Counted from the first letter of the stretch, positions 28,826 to 38,241 are shown. The stretch is DNA of 64,000 nucleotides from Stenotrophomonas raiganjensis (SeqCode) (GCF_030658505.1 NZ_JAUTXR010000189.1:1-64000), one strand, 5' to 3'. Program-made: numbers and translations. Notes: generated by a model not told the origin, from the sequence alone.

Positions 28826-30246
28826 TCCGCACGTTGGCGATGGCAGTCTCCAGCCTGGTGCTGGCAGGCTGTGTCAGCGTCGGTCCGAACTACAAGGCGC
28901 CGGTGCAGGAACCGGTGGTCCTGCAGGGCGCACAGCAGCCGGTGTTCAGCACCACCTCGCCGGTGGCCAGCTGGTGGGCGCAGTTCGATGACCCGGTGCT
29001 GGAAGAACTGGTGCACGGTGCACTGTCGGACAACCTGGACCTGCGCGTGGCGGTGGCCCGTGTCAGCCAGGCCCGTGCGGTGTTCGTCGAAAGCCGCTTC
29101 GACCAGGCCCCGCACATCACCGCAGGCGGCAGCTACGACCGCCGCAAGCAACCCGATCCGCAGCTGGGTGGGCAGCGGGTGTTCACTGAAAGCTACCAGC
29201 TCGGCTTCGATGCGGGCTGGGAGCTGGATCTGTTCGGCCGCAAGCGCCGTGCTGCAGAAGCCGCGCGCGCCGACCTGGACGCCGAACAGGCGAACCTGGC
29301 CGACGCGCAGGTGCTGGTCGCCGCCGAAGTGGCACGCAACTACTTCGAACTGCGCGGCACGCAGAAGCGCATCGCGGTGGCCCAGCACACCCTGGTCAAC
29401 CTGCGCGATACGCAGAAGCTGACCGAAGCACGCTGGGAGCTGGGTGCTGGCAGCGAACTGGACGTGCAGAGCAGCCGCGCCCGGCTGAAGGCGATCGAGG
29501 CCGACATTCCCCTGCTGGAAGTGGCGGAGACACAGTCGCGCAACCGCCTGGCGGTGCTGCTCGGCCAGCGTCCGGAAGTACTGACGGCGATGCTCGCGCC
29601 GCACGAAGTACCGGCGTTTGCCAAGGCATTGCCGCTGGGTGATACCCGCGAACTGCTGCGCCAGCGTGCGGATGTGCGTGTGGCCGAGCGTCGCCTCGCG
29701 GCGGCGACTGCACGCGTGGGCGTGGCCACGGCCGACCTGTTCCCGCGGTTGTCGCTGTCCGGCTTCGTCGGCTTCCTGGGCGGCGATGCCAGCGGTCTGG
29801 TCAATGGCAACAACAAGGCCTGGTCGCTGACCCCGTCGCTGAGCTGGGCGGCCTTCGACTTCGGCACCGTGCGTGCCCGCCTGCGTGCCAGCAAGGCCGA
29901 AGCCGAAGGCGTGGCCGCGCAGTACGAGCAGGCCGTGCTGCTGGCCCTGGAAGACACCGAAAACGCGCTGACCCGCTACTCCAAGCAGCAGGCGCGGCTG
30001 GCGATCGTGGTTGAACAGGCGCAAGCGGCACGGCGTGCCGAGTCGCTGGCGCAGATCCGCTATCGCGAGGGTTCGGAGGACTTCCTGACCCTGTTGGATG
30101 CGCAGCGCACGCAGTTGGCGGCGGACGATGCATTGGCCGCCGCCGAAGCGGAAGTCAACGTCAGCGTGGTGGGTGTGTACAAGGCACTGGGCGGCTGGGG
30201 ACAGGCGCCCCAGGCGGCAGCCCCGAGCGTGGCGCTGGCGCGCTGA
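28819..30246 (+). CDS. smeX: SmeX, outer-membrane efflux channel lipoprotein
   Basis: A 475-residue TolC/OprM-type factor. The lipobox is SLVLAGCVSVGPNYKAP, and two outer-membrane-efflux repeats follow (SQARAVFVESRF ... AARADLDAEQANLADAQV and its second copy near residues 340-440), each giving long periplasmic helices. It completes the SmeVWX tripartite pump. The start overlaps smeU2, and a strong hairpin follows the stop. Confidence 0.93.
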   Translation: MVIRTLAMAVSSLVLAGCVSVGPNYKAPVQEPVVLQGAQQPVFSTTSPVASWWAQFDDPVLEELVHGALSDNLDLRVAVARVSQARAVFVESRFDQAPHITAGGSYDRRKQPDPQLGGQRVFTESYQLGFDAGWELDLFGRKRRAAEAARADLDAEQANLADAQVLVAAEVARNYFELRGTQKRIAVAQHTLVNLRDTQKLTEARWELGAGSELDVQSSRARLKAIEADIPLLEVAETQSRNRLAVLLGQRPEVLTAMLAPHEVPAFAKALPLGDTRELLRQRADVRVAERRLAAATARVGVATADLFPRLSLSGFVGFLGGDASGLVNGNNKAWSLTPSLSWAAFDFGTVRARLRASKAEAEGVAAQYEQAVLLALEDTENALTRYSKQQARLAIVVEQAQAARRAESLAQIRYREGSEDFLTLLDAQRTQLAADDALAAAEAEVNVSVVGVYKALGGWGQAPQAAAPSVALAR

Positions 30247-30270
30247 GCGAGCGGCACTGCAGGGTCTCGC

Positions 30271-30301
30271 GGCCGCAACGGGCAGGCTGTCCGTTGCGGC
30301 C
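30271..30301 (+). terminator. Hairpin terminator after smeX
   Basis: GGCCGCAACGG, loop GCAGGCTG, CCGTTGCGGCC, then TTCTGCC. A strong 11-bp stem with a weak T-tract, placed between convergent smeX and the small exported gene at 30327. Confidence 0.6.
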
Positions 30302-30326
30302 TTCTGCCGGAAGGAAGGGCGTCAGG

Positions 30327-30803
30327 TCAGGGCGCTTGCCGCAGCTGGCAGGCGGCGAGATCCTGCTGGCGCTCGCGTGGCGTATCGCGCAGGGGCAGCA
30401 CGCGGCGCTGCGTACCTTCGCCTACAACGCAGAACAGGCTGCGGTACCAGCGCCGCGACGGGCCCTCACGGCCAGGTACGGTCGATACCAGCACCACGCC
30501 ATAGGCCTGGCCGGGTGACAGCGCAACGCTGCGCAGCGCGGGTTGCTCGTCCAGGCGCAGGCAGTGGCCCGGTGCGAGTGCCTGGCCACCGCTACCCAGC
30601 TCGGCGGTGGCCAGTGGTCGCTCGCGGCCACCGCTGCGTTCGAACAGCTGCACGTGGTCAACGGTCACCGTCGCGCGCTCATCGCCGGCCGTCACGCATG
30701 GCGTCCCGTGCTCATCCTTCACCTGTGCCGGCGCGTGGCGCAGGGTGGCCGCGTCTGCAAGGGCGGGCATGCACAGCAGGACGATCAGGGGGAGGGTGCG
30801 CAT
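30327..30803 (-). CDS. Exported protein, putative immunity partner of the PAAR effector
   Basis: A 158-residue protein with a clear signal peptide (MRTLPLIVLLCMPALADA), so periplasmic. The body has four or more cysteines (including TPCVT, HCLRL and LFCVV) and VQLFERSGG; I recognise no enzyme motif. It starts 6 nt after the stop of the PAAR-metallopeptidase gene. The layout, with a small periplasmic protein right behind a predicted secreted effector, is typical of an immunity protein. Function is inferred from position only. Confidence 0.7.
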   Translation of the reverse strand: MRTLPLIVLLCMPALADAATLRHAPAQVKDEHGTPCVTAGDERATVTVDHVQLFERSGGRERPLATAELGSGGQALAPGHCLRLDEQPALRSVALSPGQAYGVVLVSTVPGREGPSRRWYRSLFCVVGEGTQRRVLPLRDTPRERQQDLAACQLRQAP

Positions 30804-30808
30804 CGGGG

Positions 30809-32017
30809 TCACTCCTTGGTGTTGGGCAGATTGGACGCGGCTGCCGGATCGGCCAGGAAATCGGCCAGCATCGGCGCCAATGCCGAGGCCACGTTGGAGG
30901 CGCCCACGCGGGTGGCGATGGTGGCCTGGTAGGCTTCGCCGGTGAACGCTGCCACGAAGTAGTCGGCGAGGATGTCGCCCTGCTGCTCCATGTTGAAATC
31001 GCACAGGCGCTTGTCGTTCGAGGGCACGTAGTCGTATTTCATGTTGGGGCGGAACATGCGGACCCACTTGATGGAATAGCCCAGCTGGTATTGCCACACA
31101 TGCACCATCTCGTGGATGAACCAGTGCTGCTTGTCCACGCCCAGCGCGGAATAGTCGTCTTCGTGGACACCTTTCGGGAAGTACATCTCGCCATTGGGCG
31201 TGACCGCGGTGTTCTTGTCCTGGAACCCGAAGAACAGCCAGTACCCGTGGTTGTGCACCTTGACCCGCGCATAGTCGACGCTGTTGCCGAACACCTTGCG
31301 TGCGATGTCGATTTCGCCGGCCGTCAGGCTGCGTTCGTGGCCCTTGGCCTCGACCTCGACCACGGACTGCCCATAGGCGTCTTCGGTCGTTGCCGCGCCG
31401 TCCACCGCGAAGCTGACCTTGTCTTCGGCGCCGGCGACGCTGCTGCAGCAGGTGGCCGAACCACTGGGCTCGCTGAGCGTTGCGCGCACGATCCGCACGG
31501 CGTGGTCGGTCTGCACGCGTGCGGTGGCGCCGTTGCTGTCGGTGGTGCCGCTGACCTGTTCGCCGTTGTCCAGCTCCAGGGTATAGGGCACGTTTGACAG
31601 CGGTTCCCGGGAGCGGGTCAGGAAGCGAAGGGCCTGGTCGAACAGGCCACTTTCGCGCTTGCCCATCAGGCGCGTGGCGATACCGGCCGCGCTCGCGGCC
31701 CTGCCCAGCGCTGCCGCAGCCGAACCTCCGGCTGCCGCGCCGCCGTCACCGCCCTGTTCGAGGAACACGTGGGCCTGCTGGCTGGACATCAGCGAGCATC
31801 CGCATGCGCAGAGATCGCCGTGACGTGCGACAGGCTGTCCATCGATGATCACCGTGCTGTCGCCGGAGGCGATGCGGGTGGGGCCATGACGCTTGCAGAG
31901 CGCTGGATCGCCGATGCGCGCCACCGGCTTGCCGTCGATGTCCGTCATCGGCGAGCCCTGCAGCACCTGGCCACCGCTGCTCAGGGGGTCTCCCAGCACA
32001 ATCCAGTTTCTTGCCAT
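30809..32017 (-). CDS. PAAR-domain protein with a C-terminal zincin, type VI effector candidate
   Basis: A 402-residue protein. Residues 1-85 form a PAAR domain (LGDPLSSGGQVLQGSPMT, GDPALCKRHGPTRI, VARHGDLCACG), the tip of the type VI secretion spike. After an Ala/Gly linker, residues 250-400 carry LTAGEIDIARKVFG, NGEMYFPKGVHEDD and the zinc motif HEMVHVWQYQ. This matches the family annotated as vgr-related proteins. No T6SS structural genes are in the window. The start was set at MARNW; the next gene could encode immunity. Confidence 0.85.
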   Translation of the reverse strand: MARNWIVLGDPLSSGGQVLQGSPMTDIDGKPVARIGDPALCKRHGPTRIASGDSTVIIDGQPVARHGDLCACGCSLMSSQQAHVFLEQGGDGGAAAGGSAAAALGRAASAAGIATRLMGKRESGLFDQALRFLTRSREPLSNVPYTLELDNGEQVSGTTDSNGATARVQTDHAVRIVRATLSEPSGSATCCSSVAGAEDKVSFAVDGAATTEDAYGQSVVEVEAKGHERSLTAGEIDIARKVFGNSVDYARVKVHNHGYWLFFGFQDKNTAVTPNGEMYFPKGVHEDDYSALGVDKQHWFIHEMVHVWQYQLGYSIKWVRMFRPNMKYDYVPSNDKRLCDFNMEQQGDILADYFVAAFTGEAYQATIATRVGASNVASALAPMLADFLADPAAASNLPNTKE

Positions 32018-32267
32018 CGAACACGCTCCCTGTGAATGAAGCCTGGGTTCCTGCCGGTCGCATCCTAACGTGCATACCGTGAATTGGCATTCATGAACAG
32101 GCAACCGCGCTGGCAGCGGGCCGTCGGCGGGCGCACAACAGCAGGGGCAGCGCGGTGCTGCGCCGATGACATGTGGCGGGCGTCACAGATGTGACGCATC
32201 TGACTCTGCCCTAAGCCGAGCGTGCCCTGTAACTAGTGGGGCAGTCTCTTGGGAGGAAGGACAGACA

Positions 32268-32531
32268 ATGACCGATGACAAACGGGATACCCAGCGCATG
32301 TTGTTCGGTGATCCCGGCCTGCCCGGTGCCGGGCTGTCGGTAGCGGTGGTGGTACTGCTGGTGCTGGCGTCCCTGGCCGCCGCGATCGGCTTCGTACGCC
32401 TGCCGGATCCGCTGCTCGGGCTGGGCCTGATCGGCATCGCCGTGTTCCTGGCCGTCGGGGCCCGCATCTGCCAGGCACGCGACCAGCATCAGGCCTTGTA
32501 CCGCCTGTTGTCGCGACAGCCGCCGCCGTAA
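32268..32531 (+). CDS. Small two-helix membrane protein of unknown function
   Basis: An 87-residue protein with a good Shine-Dalgarno (GGGAGGAAGG) upstream. Two hydrophobic segments (about residues 22-42 and 48-66) with a short turn DPLL are followed by a basic cytosolic tail (RICQARDQHQALYRLLSRQ). I recognise no family. It lies divergent from the PAAR gene and convergent with the exonuclease-like gene. Confidence 0.72.
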   Translation: MTDDKRDTQRMLFGDPGLPGAGLSVAVVVLLVLASLAAAIGFVRLPDPLLGLGLIGIAVFLAVGARICQARDQHQALYRLLSRQPPP

Positions 32532-32550
32532 CCGCGGCTATCGCGCGGGA

Positions 32551-33405
32551 TCAGGGCGTTGGCCAGTCCAGCTCGACCACCAGCGGGAAGTGATCGGACG
32601 GCAGCACATCGTCGATGCGACGGTCATCGGTGAGGAAGCTGCGTGCCTTGAAACCTCGCACCAGGACCCAGTCCAGCTGCGCGGTCGCCTTCCCGGTGAA
32701 GTCGTGGAAGGTCAGGCGCGGGCCCTGCGGTGCCTTCACCTGGGTGCGGGTGTCCTGCAGCACCTGGGTGAACGCCTTGTAGGTATCCCCACCGGGCTCG
32801 CTGTTGAAGTCGCCGGTCAACACCACCGGCAGGTCGGCGGGCAGCGCTGCGAGGCGCCTGCCGATCAGTTCGGCGCCCTTCACCCGGCGCGGCTCATCCT
32901 CATCACGGTAGGGCAGGTGGGTATCCATGAAGTAGAAGCGACGGCCATCGTCCAGGCGCCGGAACAGGGCCCAGGTGACCATGCGCGGGTACAGGTTGCC
33001 CCAGCTGATGCTGCCGGGCACGTCCGGTGTATCGGACAGCCAGAAGTTGCCTGATTCCTCAACGGCCAGCACCTTGCTGTCGTAAAACACGCCCATGTGC
33101 TCATCGCCACTGCCACCACGGCGGCCTTCGCCGAACCAGCGGTAGCCGGGCAGGTGTCCGGACAGGTAGTCGGCCTGTTCCTTCACCAGTTCCTGGGTGC
33201 CGATCACCGCCGGGTGTGCATCGAGGATGACCCTGACCATCGCATCGCGACGGTCCGGCCAACGCTTGCCAGGCTCGGTATCTGCCGGGGTGCGGACATT
33301 GAACGACATCACTTTCAGCGGCGCCGGTGTGGCGGCCCAGGTGGCGGCAGGCAGAGCAAGCGCCAGCAGCGCGCACAGCGCAGGGCGATGGAAACGCGAC
33401 AACAT
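32551..33405 (-). CDS. Exported endonuclease/exonuclease/phosphatase-family protein
   Basis: A 284-residue protein. The signal peptide (ALCALLALALPAATWA) is followed by the EEP fold: LKVMSFNVR, IGTQELVKEQ with the catalytic Glu, FMDTHLPYRDED, LTGDFNSEP and SDHFPLVVEL. Such proteins cut phosphodiester bonds with Mg2+. The substrate (nucleic acid, sphingolipid or inositol phosphate) cannot be read. The start was placed at MLSRFHRPA, which gives a clean signal sequence. Confidence 0.88.
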   Translation of the reverse strand: MLSRFHRPALCALLALALPAATWAATPAPLKVMSFNVRTPADTEPGKRWPDRRDAMVRVILDAHPAVIGTQELVKEQADYLSGHLPGYRWFGEGRRGGSGDEHMGVFYDSKVLAVEESGNFWLSDTPDVPGSISWGNLYPRMVTWALFRRLDDGRRFYFMDTHLPYRDEDEPRRVKGAELIGRRLAALPADLPVVLTGDFNSEPGGDTYKAFTQVLQDTRTQVKAPQGPRLTFHDFTGKATAQLDWVLVRGFKARSFLTDDRRIDDVLPSDHFPLVVELDWPTP

Positions 33406-33544
33406 CGTGGAATCCCTCCATTCCATGAAAACGGTTTCACGCAGCATGCCATGGACGATGGGGCCAGTGGTATGCCGGGACGGGCGGATGGAGGTTGCCG
33501 GGCGGGCGGTGAAAGCGCCACCCGGCGGATCGCGCGCGGGGCGA

Positions 33545-33778
33545 TCAGGGATCGTAGATCATCCCGTTCTCGTCCCGGTTGTAGTGACTGGTGACTTCGC
33601 GGGTGCCGTCGTCATAGACCGCGTACGACGTGCAGCGCTGGTGGAACACGTTGCCACTGATGCGGAAGGGCACACACTCTTCCAGAACCTCGACGACTTC
33701 GGCGGCGGTTGCGGTGGTCGACACCATTCCGGCGAGGGCCACGGCCAGTGCGGCCATCGAGGCCAGTTGCAGTTTCAT
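33545..33778 (-). CDS. Small exported protein of unknown function
   Basis: A 77-residue protein. The signal peptide is MKLQLASMAALAVALAG...ATAA. The mature part has two cysteines (ECVPF and RCTSY) and a Tyr/Asp-rich end (YAVYDDGTREVTSHYNRDENG), suggesting a small disulfide-bonded periplasmic or secreted protein. No family is recognised. An ATG three codons upstream (33787) is an alternative start. Confidence 0.7.
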   Translation of the reverse strand: MKLQLASMAALAVALAGMVSTTATAAEVVEVLEECVPFRISGNVFHQRCTSYAVYDDGTREVTSHYNRDENGMIYDP

Positions 33779-33865
33779 GAGCGTCATCCTTGCTTTCTGC
33801 AATCGCGCACATGCGCATGGCGTGTGTAACACGCGAACCAGACCGCCGGAAGTGCTTGGCCGGGA

Positions 33866-34570
33866 TCAGTCCTCGATCTCGCCGCGGCGACTGGCAGCGC
33901 GCACTGCCTGCGCGGTGGTCGCTACTCCCAGGCGCTGGCGCGCGCGGCGCAGATGATTTTCCACTGTGCGTGCGGAAAGCCCAAGCGTGGCGGCAATCTC
34001 TGCCTGCCGACGTCCGGCAGCGACCCAGCGCAGTACCTCGCGCTCGCGCGTGCTGAGCGCGCTTCCGGAGAGTTCCGCAGGGAGCTCAGCCAGCCGGCGC
34101 GCGGCACGGAATGCTGCGCTTGCAGCAGATTCCAGTTGCAGGCGTGCGCCGGGAGACGCATCGATCGATGTGCCGGCGAAGCTGATCGCGCCCTCCAGGC
34201 CAGTAGTGCCGAACACCGGCACCTGCAGGCCGTGCAGCCCTTCGCCACGCGGCTGCTTCACCATCTGGTAGCGTTCGCCGCGTACGCCCTGGCGCTTGCT
34301 CCAGAAGAACGGCGCGTCGCTGTCCAGAACGTGGCGATTGACCGGGCAGGCATGCAGATAGCGGGCGAGATCGGTATCACTGCCATCGCCGAACCAGTCG
34401 CCCTCGATCCAGTACACGCGCTGCGCACCGCGTTCCAGCCCGGTGCCGGTGGCGAACACCAGCACGCGGTCGTAACCGAGGGGGGCCGCTATGCTGCGCA
34501 GTACCGCGCCCACTTCGCTCAGCGAGCGGGCGCGTTCCAGCTCAAGCAATGCCTGCAGCAGATCGCTCAT
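33866..34570 (-). CDS. LuxR-family regulator with autoinducer-binding-type domain
   Basis: A 234-residue protein. The N-terminal half resembles the acyl-homoserine-lactone-binding domain (W and Y in VYWIEGDWF, and a D-rich DSDAPFFWSK). The C-terminal GerE helix-turn-helix is LSTREREVLRWVAAGRRQAEIAATLGLSARTVENHLRRAR. No luxI is nearby, so it is a solo-type regulator. It follows hchA by 5 nt on the same strand and is likely co-transcribed; it may respond to a non-AHL signal. Confidence 0.88.
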   Translation of the reverse strand: MSDLLQALLELERARSLSEVGAVLRSIAAPLGYDRVLVFATGTGLERGAQRVYWIEGDWFGDGSDTDLARYLHACPVNRHVLDSDAPFFWSKRQGVRGERYQMVKQPRGEGLHGLQVPVFGTTGLEGAISFAGTSIDASPGARLQLESAASAAFRAARRLAELPAELSGSALSTREREVLRWVAAGRRQAEIAATLGLSARTVENHLRRARQRLGVATTAQAVRAASRRGEIED

Positions 34571-34575
34571 CCGGG

Positions 34576-35448
34576 TCAGCGCCCGGCCAGCGCGTCGAGC
34601 AGGGTACGTGCAGCCAGCTTGCCCAGCGCGTTGCCGGCCAGCGGACTGTCGCCGGTCAGCAGCAGGCGGTCCTGCAGCACACTGCCGTCGATGCCGTCGT
34701 TGACGATCTGCACGCCCTGCTGCGCCAGCCGCTCGCCAAAGAACCACTGCAGTTGTCCCGGCATGTAGCCGATCTCCGGCGTCTGCCGATCCATCGCATC
34801 GGGGAAGGCGCAGATGCGATAGCCGCGGAAAAGTGAACCACCATCGGCCTCGTCCACGCCTGCAGCGAGCAGTGCGGCCGGGCCGTGGCAGAGGGTGATG
34901 ATGTGGCGCTGCTCGCCCATCGCCCAGTGCAGGACCGCTTTCACCGCGCGGCTCTGCGGCAGGCCGATCAGGGCGCCATGGCCGCCGGGAATGAACACCG
35001 CCGCATAGTCCGAATCGGCGCCCAGCGCGGCCACCACCTGGTCCAGCGGCAGCGGTTGGCGGAAGCGTTCTTCATATCGCTCATACAGCCCGCCGATCTC
35101 CTTGTCCTCGTGCGGAAACGCCCACCACTCGAACTTGGCGGCGTTGCCCGACAGCGTAGCTACATCGATATCGAAACCGGCCTTGTCGAGGTGGTACATC
35201 GGCAGCAGCGTTTCCACAGGATGATTGCCGGTCGAGAACAGGTGGCCGTTGGCGGTCGGCAGATAGCGTTCATCCGCGGCGATCATCAGCACCTTCCACC
35301 GACCATCCCGGCGTGCGTCCGGATAATCGGCACCGGCAAGGTTGCTCTTGGCCGATGTGAACTGCGACAGCGAGTACGGAGACGGGAAGAAGGCGTCGCG
35401 CTCGGCCGGGTCGGGGCTGGGTTGGCGGCTGGGCTCTTGCGTGTTCAT
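34576..35448 (-). CDS. hchA: Hsp31/HchA chaperone and glyoxalase III
   Basis: A 290-residue DJ-1/PfpI-superfamily protein. The catalytic set is visible: Glu in HPVETLLPM (about 79) and Cys187-His188 in TLCHGPAALL. It carries the HchA-specific N-terminal extension (residues 1-48) and IPGGHGALIGLP. HchA converts methylglyoxal to D-lactate without glutathione and holds unfolded proteins. The start at MNTQEPS has AAAGGAG upstream. It forms a two-gene unit with the downstream luxR-type gene. Confidence 0.92.
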   Translation of the reverse strand: MNTQEPSRQPSPDPAERDAFFPSPYSLSQFTSAKSNLAGADYPDARRDGRWKVLMIAADERYLPTANGHLFSTGNHPVETLLPMYHLDKAGFDIDVATLSGNAAKFEWWAFPHEDKEIGGLYERYEERFRQPLPLDQVVAALGADSDYAAVFIPGGHGALIGLPQSRAVKAVLHWAMGEQRHIITLCHGPAALLAAGVDEADGGSLFRGYRICAFPDAMDRQTPEIGYMPGQLQWFFGERLAQQGVQIVNDGIDGSVLQDRLLLTGDSPLAGNALGKLAARTLLDALAGR

Positions 35449-35532
35449 GCGGATCTCCTTTGGGGAAAGTGAGCCCAGCATAGGAGGCCGCGCGCGCAGG
35501 CGCGATGAGGGATTTCCCTCAGCCGCCCACTG

Positions 35533-37551
35533 CTACTTCACCACGGCACCATGCTCCTGCATGTCCTCGTGCAGGATCCGGCGCAGTTCGACGATGGCCG
35601 GCGTGGCTTCCTGCACGCTGTGCCCGGACACGATCACCTTCTCGGACTCCGCGCGCGGCAGGTGCGAGCTCCAGTACGGCACCAGCCCATCGTCGGTCTT
35701 CTCCAGCGGGCCGTCGGCCTTGGCGCGCGCGATGATCGAGTGGTAGCGGACCTTCGGCGACATCGGCAGGTCGGCCACGGCGCGGACGAAGGGATCGTCC
35801 TTGTCCAGGTTCTGGATGCTGTTCATCTGGTAGCCGTGCTTGCCATCGTTGCGATCGATCTGGCCGTCGTTGGCGATGGTGGCGACGTCTTCCAGCACGG
35901 TCAGCGGCAACCGCACCAGGCGGCCGATCCAGCGGCCCAGGCGGGTGCCCGCCACATCGGTACCGCGGTGTGGCGTGGCGATGAACACCACCCGCGACAC
36001 TTCTGGTTCGGGCCGGAAGGTCAGCACCGGTGCGCCCTTGGTACGCAGCAGTTCGCGCTGCGCCGGTGTCATCTGCGCCGTTGCCAGCAGGGTGTCCACC
36101 AGATGATCGCCGGAGGAGGAGATCATCAGCCGCGCGATCACGCCGCCCATGCTGTGTCCGACCAGCACCATGTCATGCGACGCTTGTGCCTTGCCGCTGG
36201 GGTCGAAGTGCCTGAACACTTCGGCCAGCGTCTGGCGCATTGCATCGTGGCTCATCGCGATGGGCATGTTGGTCGGGTAGTAGAACTGCCAGATCTGGAA
36301 ATCCTGGCGGATCTCGTCATCGCGCATCAGCTCGTTGGCGACATTGACCCAGGCTTCCGGGCTGCTCGCCAGGCCGTGGATCATCAGCAGCACCCGGCGT
36401 TTCGGATCATAGGGCTGCATCATGTACAGGTGCGGCGTTTCAATGCCGCCCTTGCCGCCGAACAGCGAGCGCAGCGACTGGTGGCTGAAGTTGGAGCGGG
36501 CCAGCCACAGCGCATAGCCGGCGGTGAAGTTCGCCGCCAGTGGCACGTCCTGTCCGTGCAGCGTGACCTCCGTGACCTGGTAGGGATCGTGGATCTCCAG
36601 TTCCGGCTCGTCGTCGTGCAGTACTTCCCACAGGTTCTTTCCCGAGAAGCGCAGCAGCACCGTCATCGACGGCGACGGCATCTCGCTCCAGCTCTGCTTT
36701 GGCGACGGCGGGGGCTGTGCGGCGGGCGTTGTGGCTGCCGTCGTGGCCGCCGCAGCGGCCGGGTCGTCCATCACCGCCACCAGCTCGGCACCGAAGCCAT
36801 CGCGGCGATGCACGCTGCGCAGCGTGCCGGTGAACGACAGTGAAGCGGCGGGAACCAGTTCGGTCGGCGTGCGTGTGTCCAAGGGCGATGCGTCGGTGGA
36901 CGGCGCCAGCACGAAGGTCCAGCGGCCCAGCGTCAGGTGGCTGGCATCGTTGCGGACACGGCCGGTCGCATAGGCGTTGTACAACTGCACCGAGGCTTCC
37001 TGCACGGCCAGGTTGTAGTAGTCGCGCACCTGGGTCTGGCGGTCCTCGAAGCCGCGCTGGTTGGCCGTGCGCTCGGTGAAGAACAGATAGGCGTAGGCCT
37101 GCCGTGCGACCTGCATCCATGCGTCCAGGCGCGGCTGGAAATCGGCATCCAGCGCGGTGATCGCGGTTTTTGCGCGGCCCGAGGCCGAGTACTCGCGCTT
37201 CGGCGCGGGCAGGGTCATCGCATACTGCAGCCACAGCTCGGCCAGGCTGGACCGCTTGTCTTCCTCGCGCACCACGATGCTGCTTTCCATCGCTTCGATG
37301 CAGGGCAGGCCGGGCTTGGCGCAGACGCCTTCATCGAGGCCGGCCACGCGCAGCGTTTCCATCGTTGCCGAGCTGAGTTTGCCGGTGGTGAGGATGTCGC
37401 CACGCTTGAGCGCGATGTATTGGCCGGGCGTGACTGAAGCGACCTGCACCGACGGTCCGAACTGACGCAACGTCGCGCAGCCGCCCAGGGTGAGCAGCAC
37501 GGTGATGATGAGGGTCGTGCGGCCGATGAAGCCCAAGCCCGTGGTTGCCAT
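35533..37551 (-). CDS. Alpha/beta-hydrolase (lipase/esterase-like) lipoprotein
   Basis: A 672-residue lipoprotein with a lipobox LLTLGGCATL (Cys about residue 25). The C-terminal half is an alpha/beta-hydrolase: LLMIHGLASSPEAWVNVANEL (oxyanion region), VGHSMGGVIARLM (nucleophile Ser in G-H-S-M-G), FIATPHRGTDVAG, and a late His in IVSGHSVQEATP. The N-terminal half has no domain I recognise. It probably acts on lipids or esters at the outer membrane. Single gene. Confidence 0.87.
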   Translation of the reverse strand: MATTGLGFIGRTTLIITVLLTLGGCATLRQFGPSVQVASVTPGQYIALKRGDILTTGKLSSATMETLRVAGLDEGVCAKPGLPCIEAMESSIVVREEDKRSSLAELWLQYAMTLPAPKREYSASGRAKTAITALDADFQPRLDAWMQVARQAYAYLFFTERTANQRGFEDRQTQVRDYYNLAVQEASVQLYNAYATGRVRNDASHLTLGRWTFVLAPSTDASPLDTRTPTELVPAASLSFTGTLRSVHRRDGFGAELVAVMDDPAAAAATTAATTPAAQPPPSPKQSWSEMPSPSMTVLLRFSGKNLWEVLHDDEPELEIHDPYQVTEVTLHGQDVPLAANFTAGYALWLARSNFSHQSLRSLFGGKGGIETPHLYMMQPYDPKRRVLLMIHGLASSPEAWVNVANELMRDDEIRQDFQIWQFYYPTNMPIAMSHDAMRQTLAEVFRHFDPSGKAQASHDMVLVGHSMGGVIARLMISSSGDHLVDTLLATAQMTPAQRELLRTKGAPVLTFRPEPEVSRVVFIATPHRGTDVAGTRLGRWIGRLVRLPLTVLEDVATIANDGQIDRNDGKHGYQMNSIQNLDKDDPFVRAVADLPMSPKVRYHSIIARAKADGPLEKTDDGLVPYWSSHLPRAESEKVIVSGHSVQEATPAIVELRRILHEDMQEHGAVVK

Positions 37552-37703
37552 ACGATCCTCCTGCGCGGTGGCGCCACTGTAGCGGTCGGCATGTCAAAGC
37601 GGAAGATACCGGGCGGTCGGTTTGGGCCGGGGACCGCTGCCACGCAAGCGATTCAGGCAGTTCCGTGTGACACTGGGGTGAATGGAATGATGCAGGGACT
37701 GCG

Positions 37704-38165
37704 ATGACGTGGCTTGAGACCCGGATCCCGCCGCCGCTGGTGATGCTGTTGTGTGCGGGGATCGGATGGCTGGCCAGCCGACTGTGGCCGGGTGCGGTGC
37801 TGCCCGTGCCGATGCCGGCACTGCTGGCCTCCGGCGTGGTGGCCATCGGCCTGGTGCTGAACCTGCTGCCGAAGCTGGCCTTCCAGCGCGCGCGTACCAC
37901 GGTCAATCCGCTGCGCCCATCGGCATCGAGTGCGTTGGTCACGCGCGGCGTGTACCGCTACACGCGCATTCCGATGTATCTGGGCCAGGCGACGGTTCTG
38001 GCCGGCGGGATGCTGTACCTGCAGAATCCGGTTGCGTTGCTGGCCGTGCCGTTGTTCGTGCTGTACATCAACCGGTGGCAGATCGTGCCGGAAGAGCGGG
38101 CGCTTGCGGTACGCTTTCCCGACGCCTGGGCGGAGTTCCGCAGGCGCGTACGGCGCTGGCTGTAG
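37704..38165 (+). CDS. Isoprenylcysteine carboxyl methyltransferase-like membrane protein
   Basis: A 153-residue integral membrane protein with four hydrophobic segments. The C-terminal signature matches the bacterial ICMT/PEMT-like family: TRGVYRYTRIPMYLGQATVL, LYINRWQIVPEERAL and FPDAWAEFRRRVRRWL, where the conserved R/H-P-x-Y and E-E bind SAM. The substrate in bacteria is generally unknown. It is convergent with the subtilase gene. Confidence 0.85.
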   Translation: MTWLETRIPPPLVMLLCAGIGWLASRLWPGAVLPVPMPALLASGVVAIGLVLNLLPKLAFQRARTTVNPLRPSASSALVTRGVYRYTRIPMYLGQATVLAGGMLYLQNPVALLAVPLFVLYINRWQIVPEERALAVRFPDAWAEFRRRVRRWL

Positions 38166-38241
38166 CACCCGCCCGAGTGCACAACGTCCTGGCAGGGTTG
38201 AAATGGGCGCAGCGACCTTGCGGGGCCGCTGCGCCGCGCCA

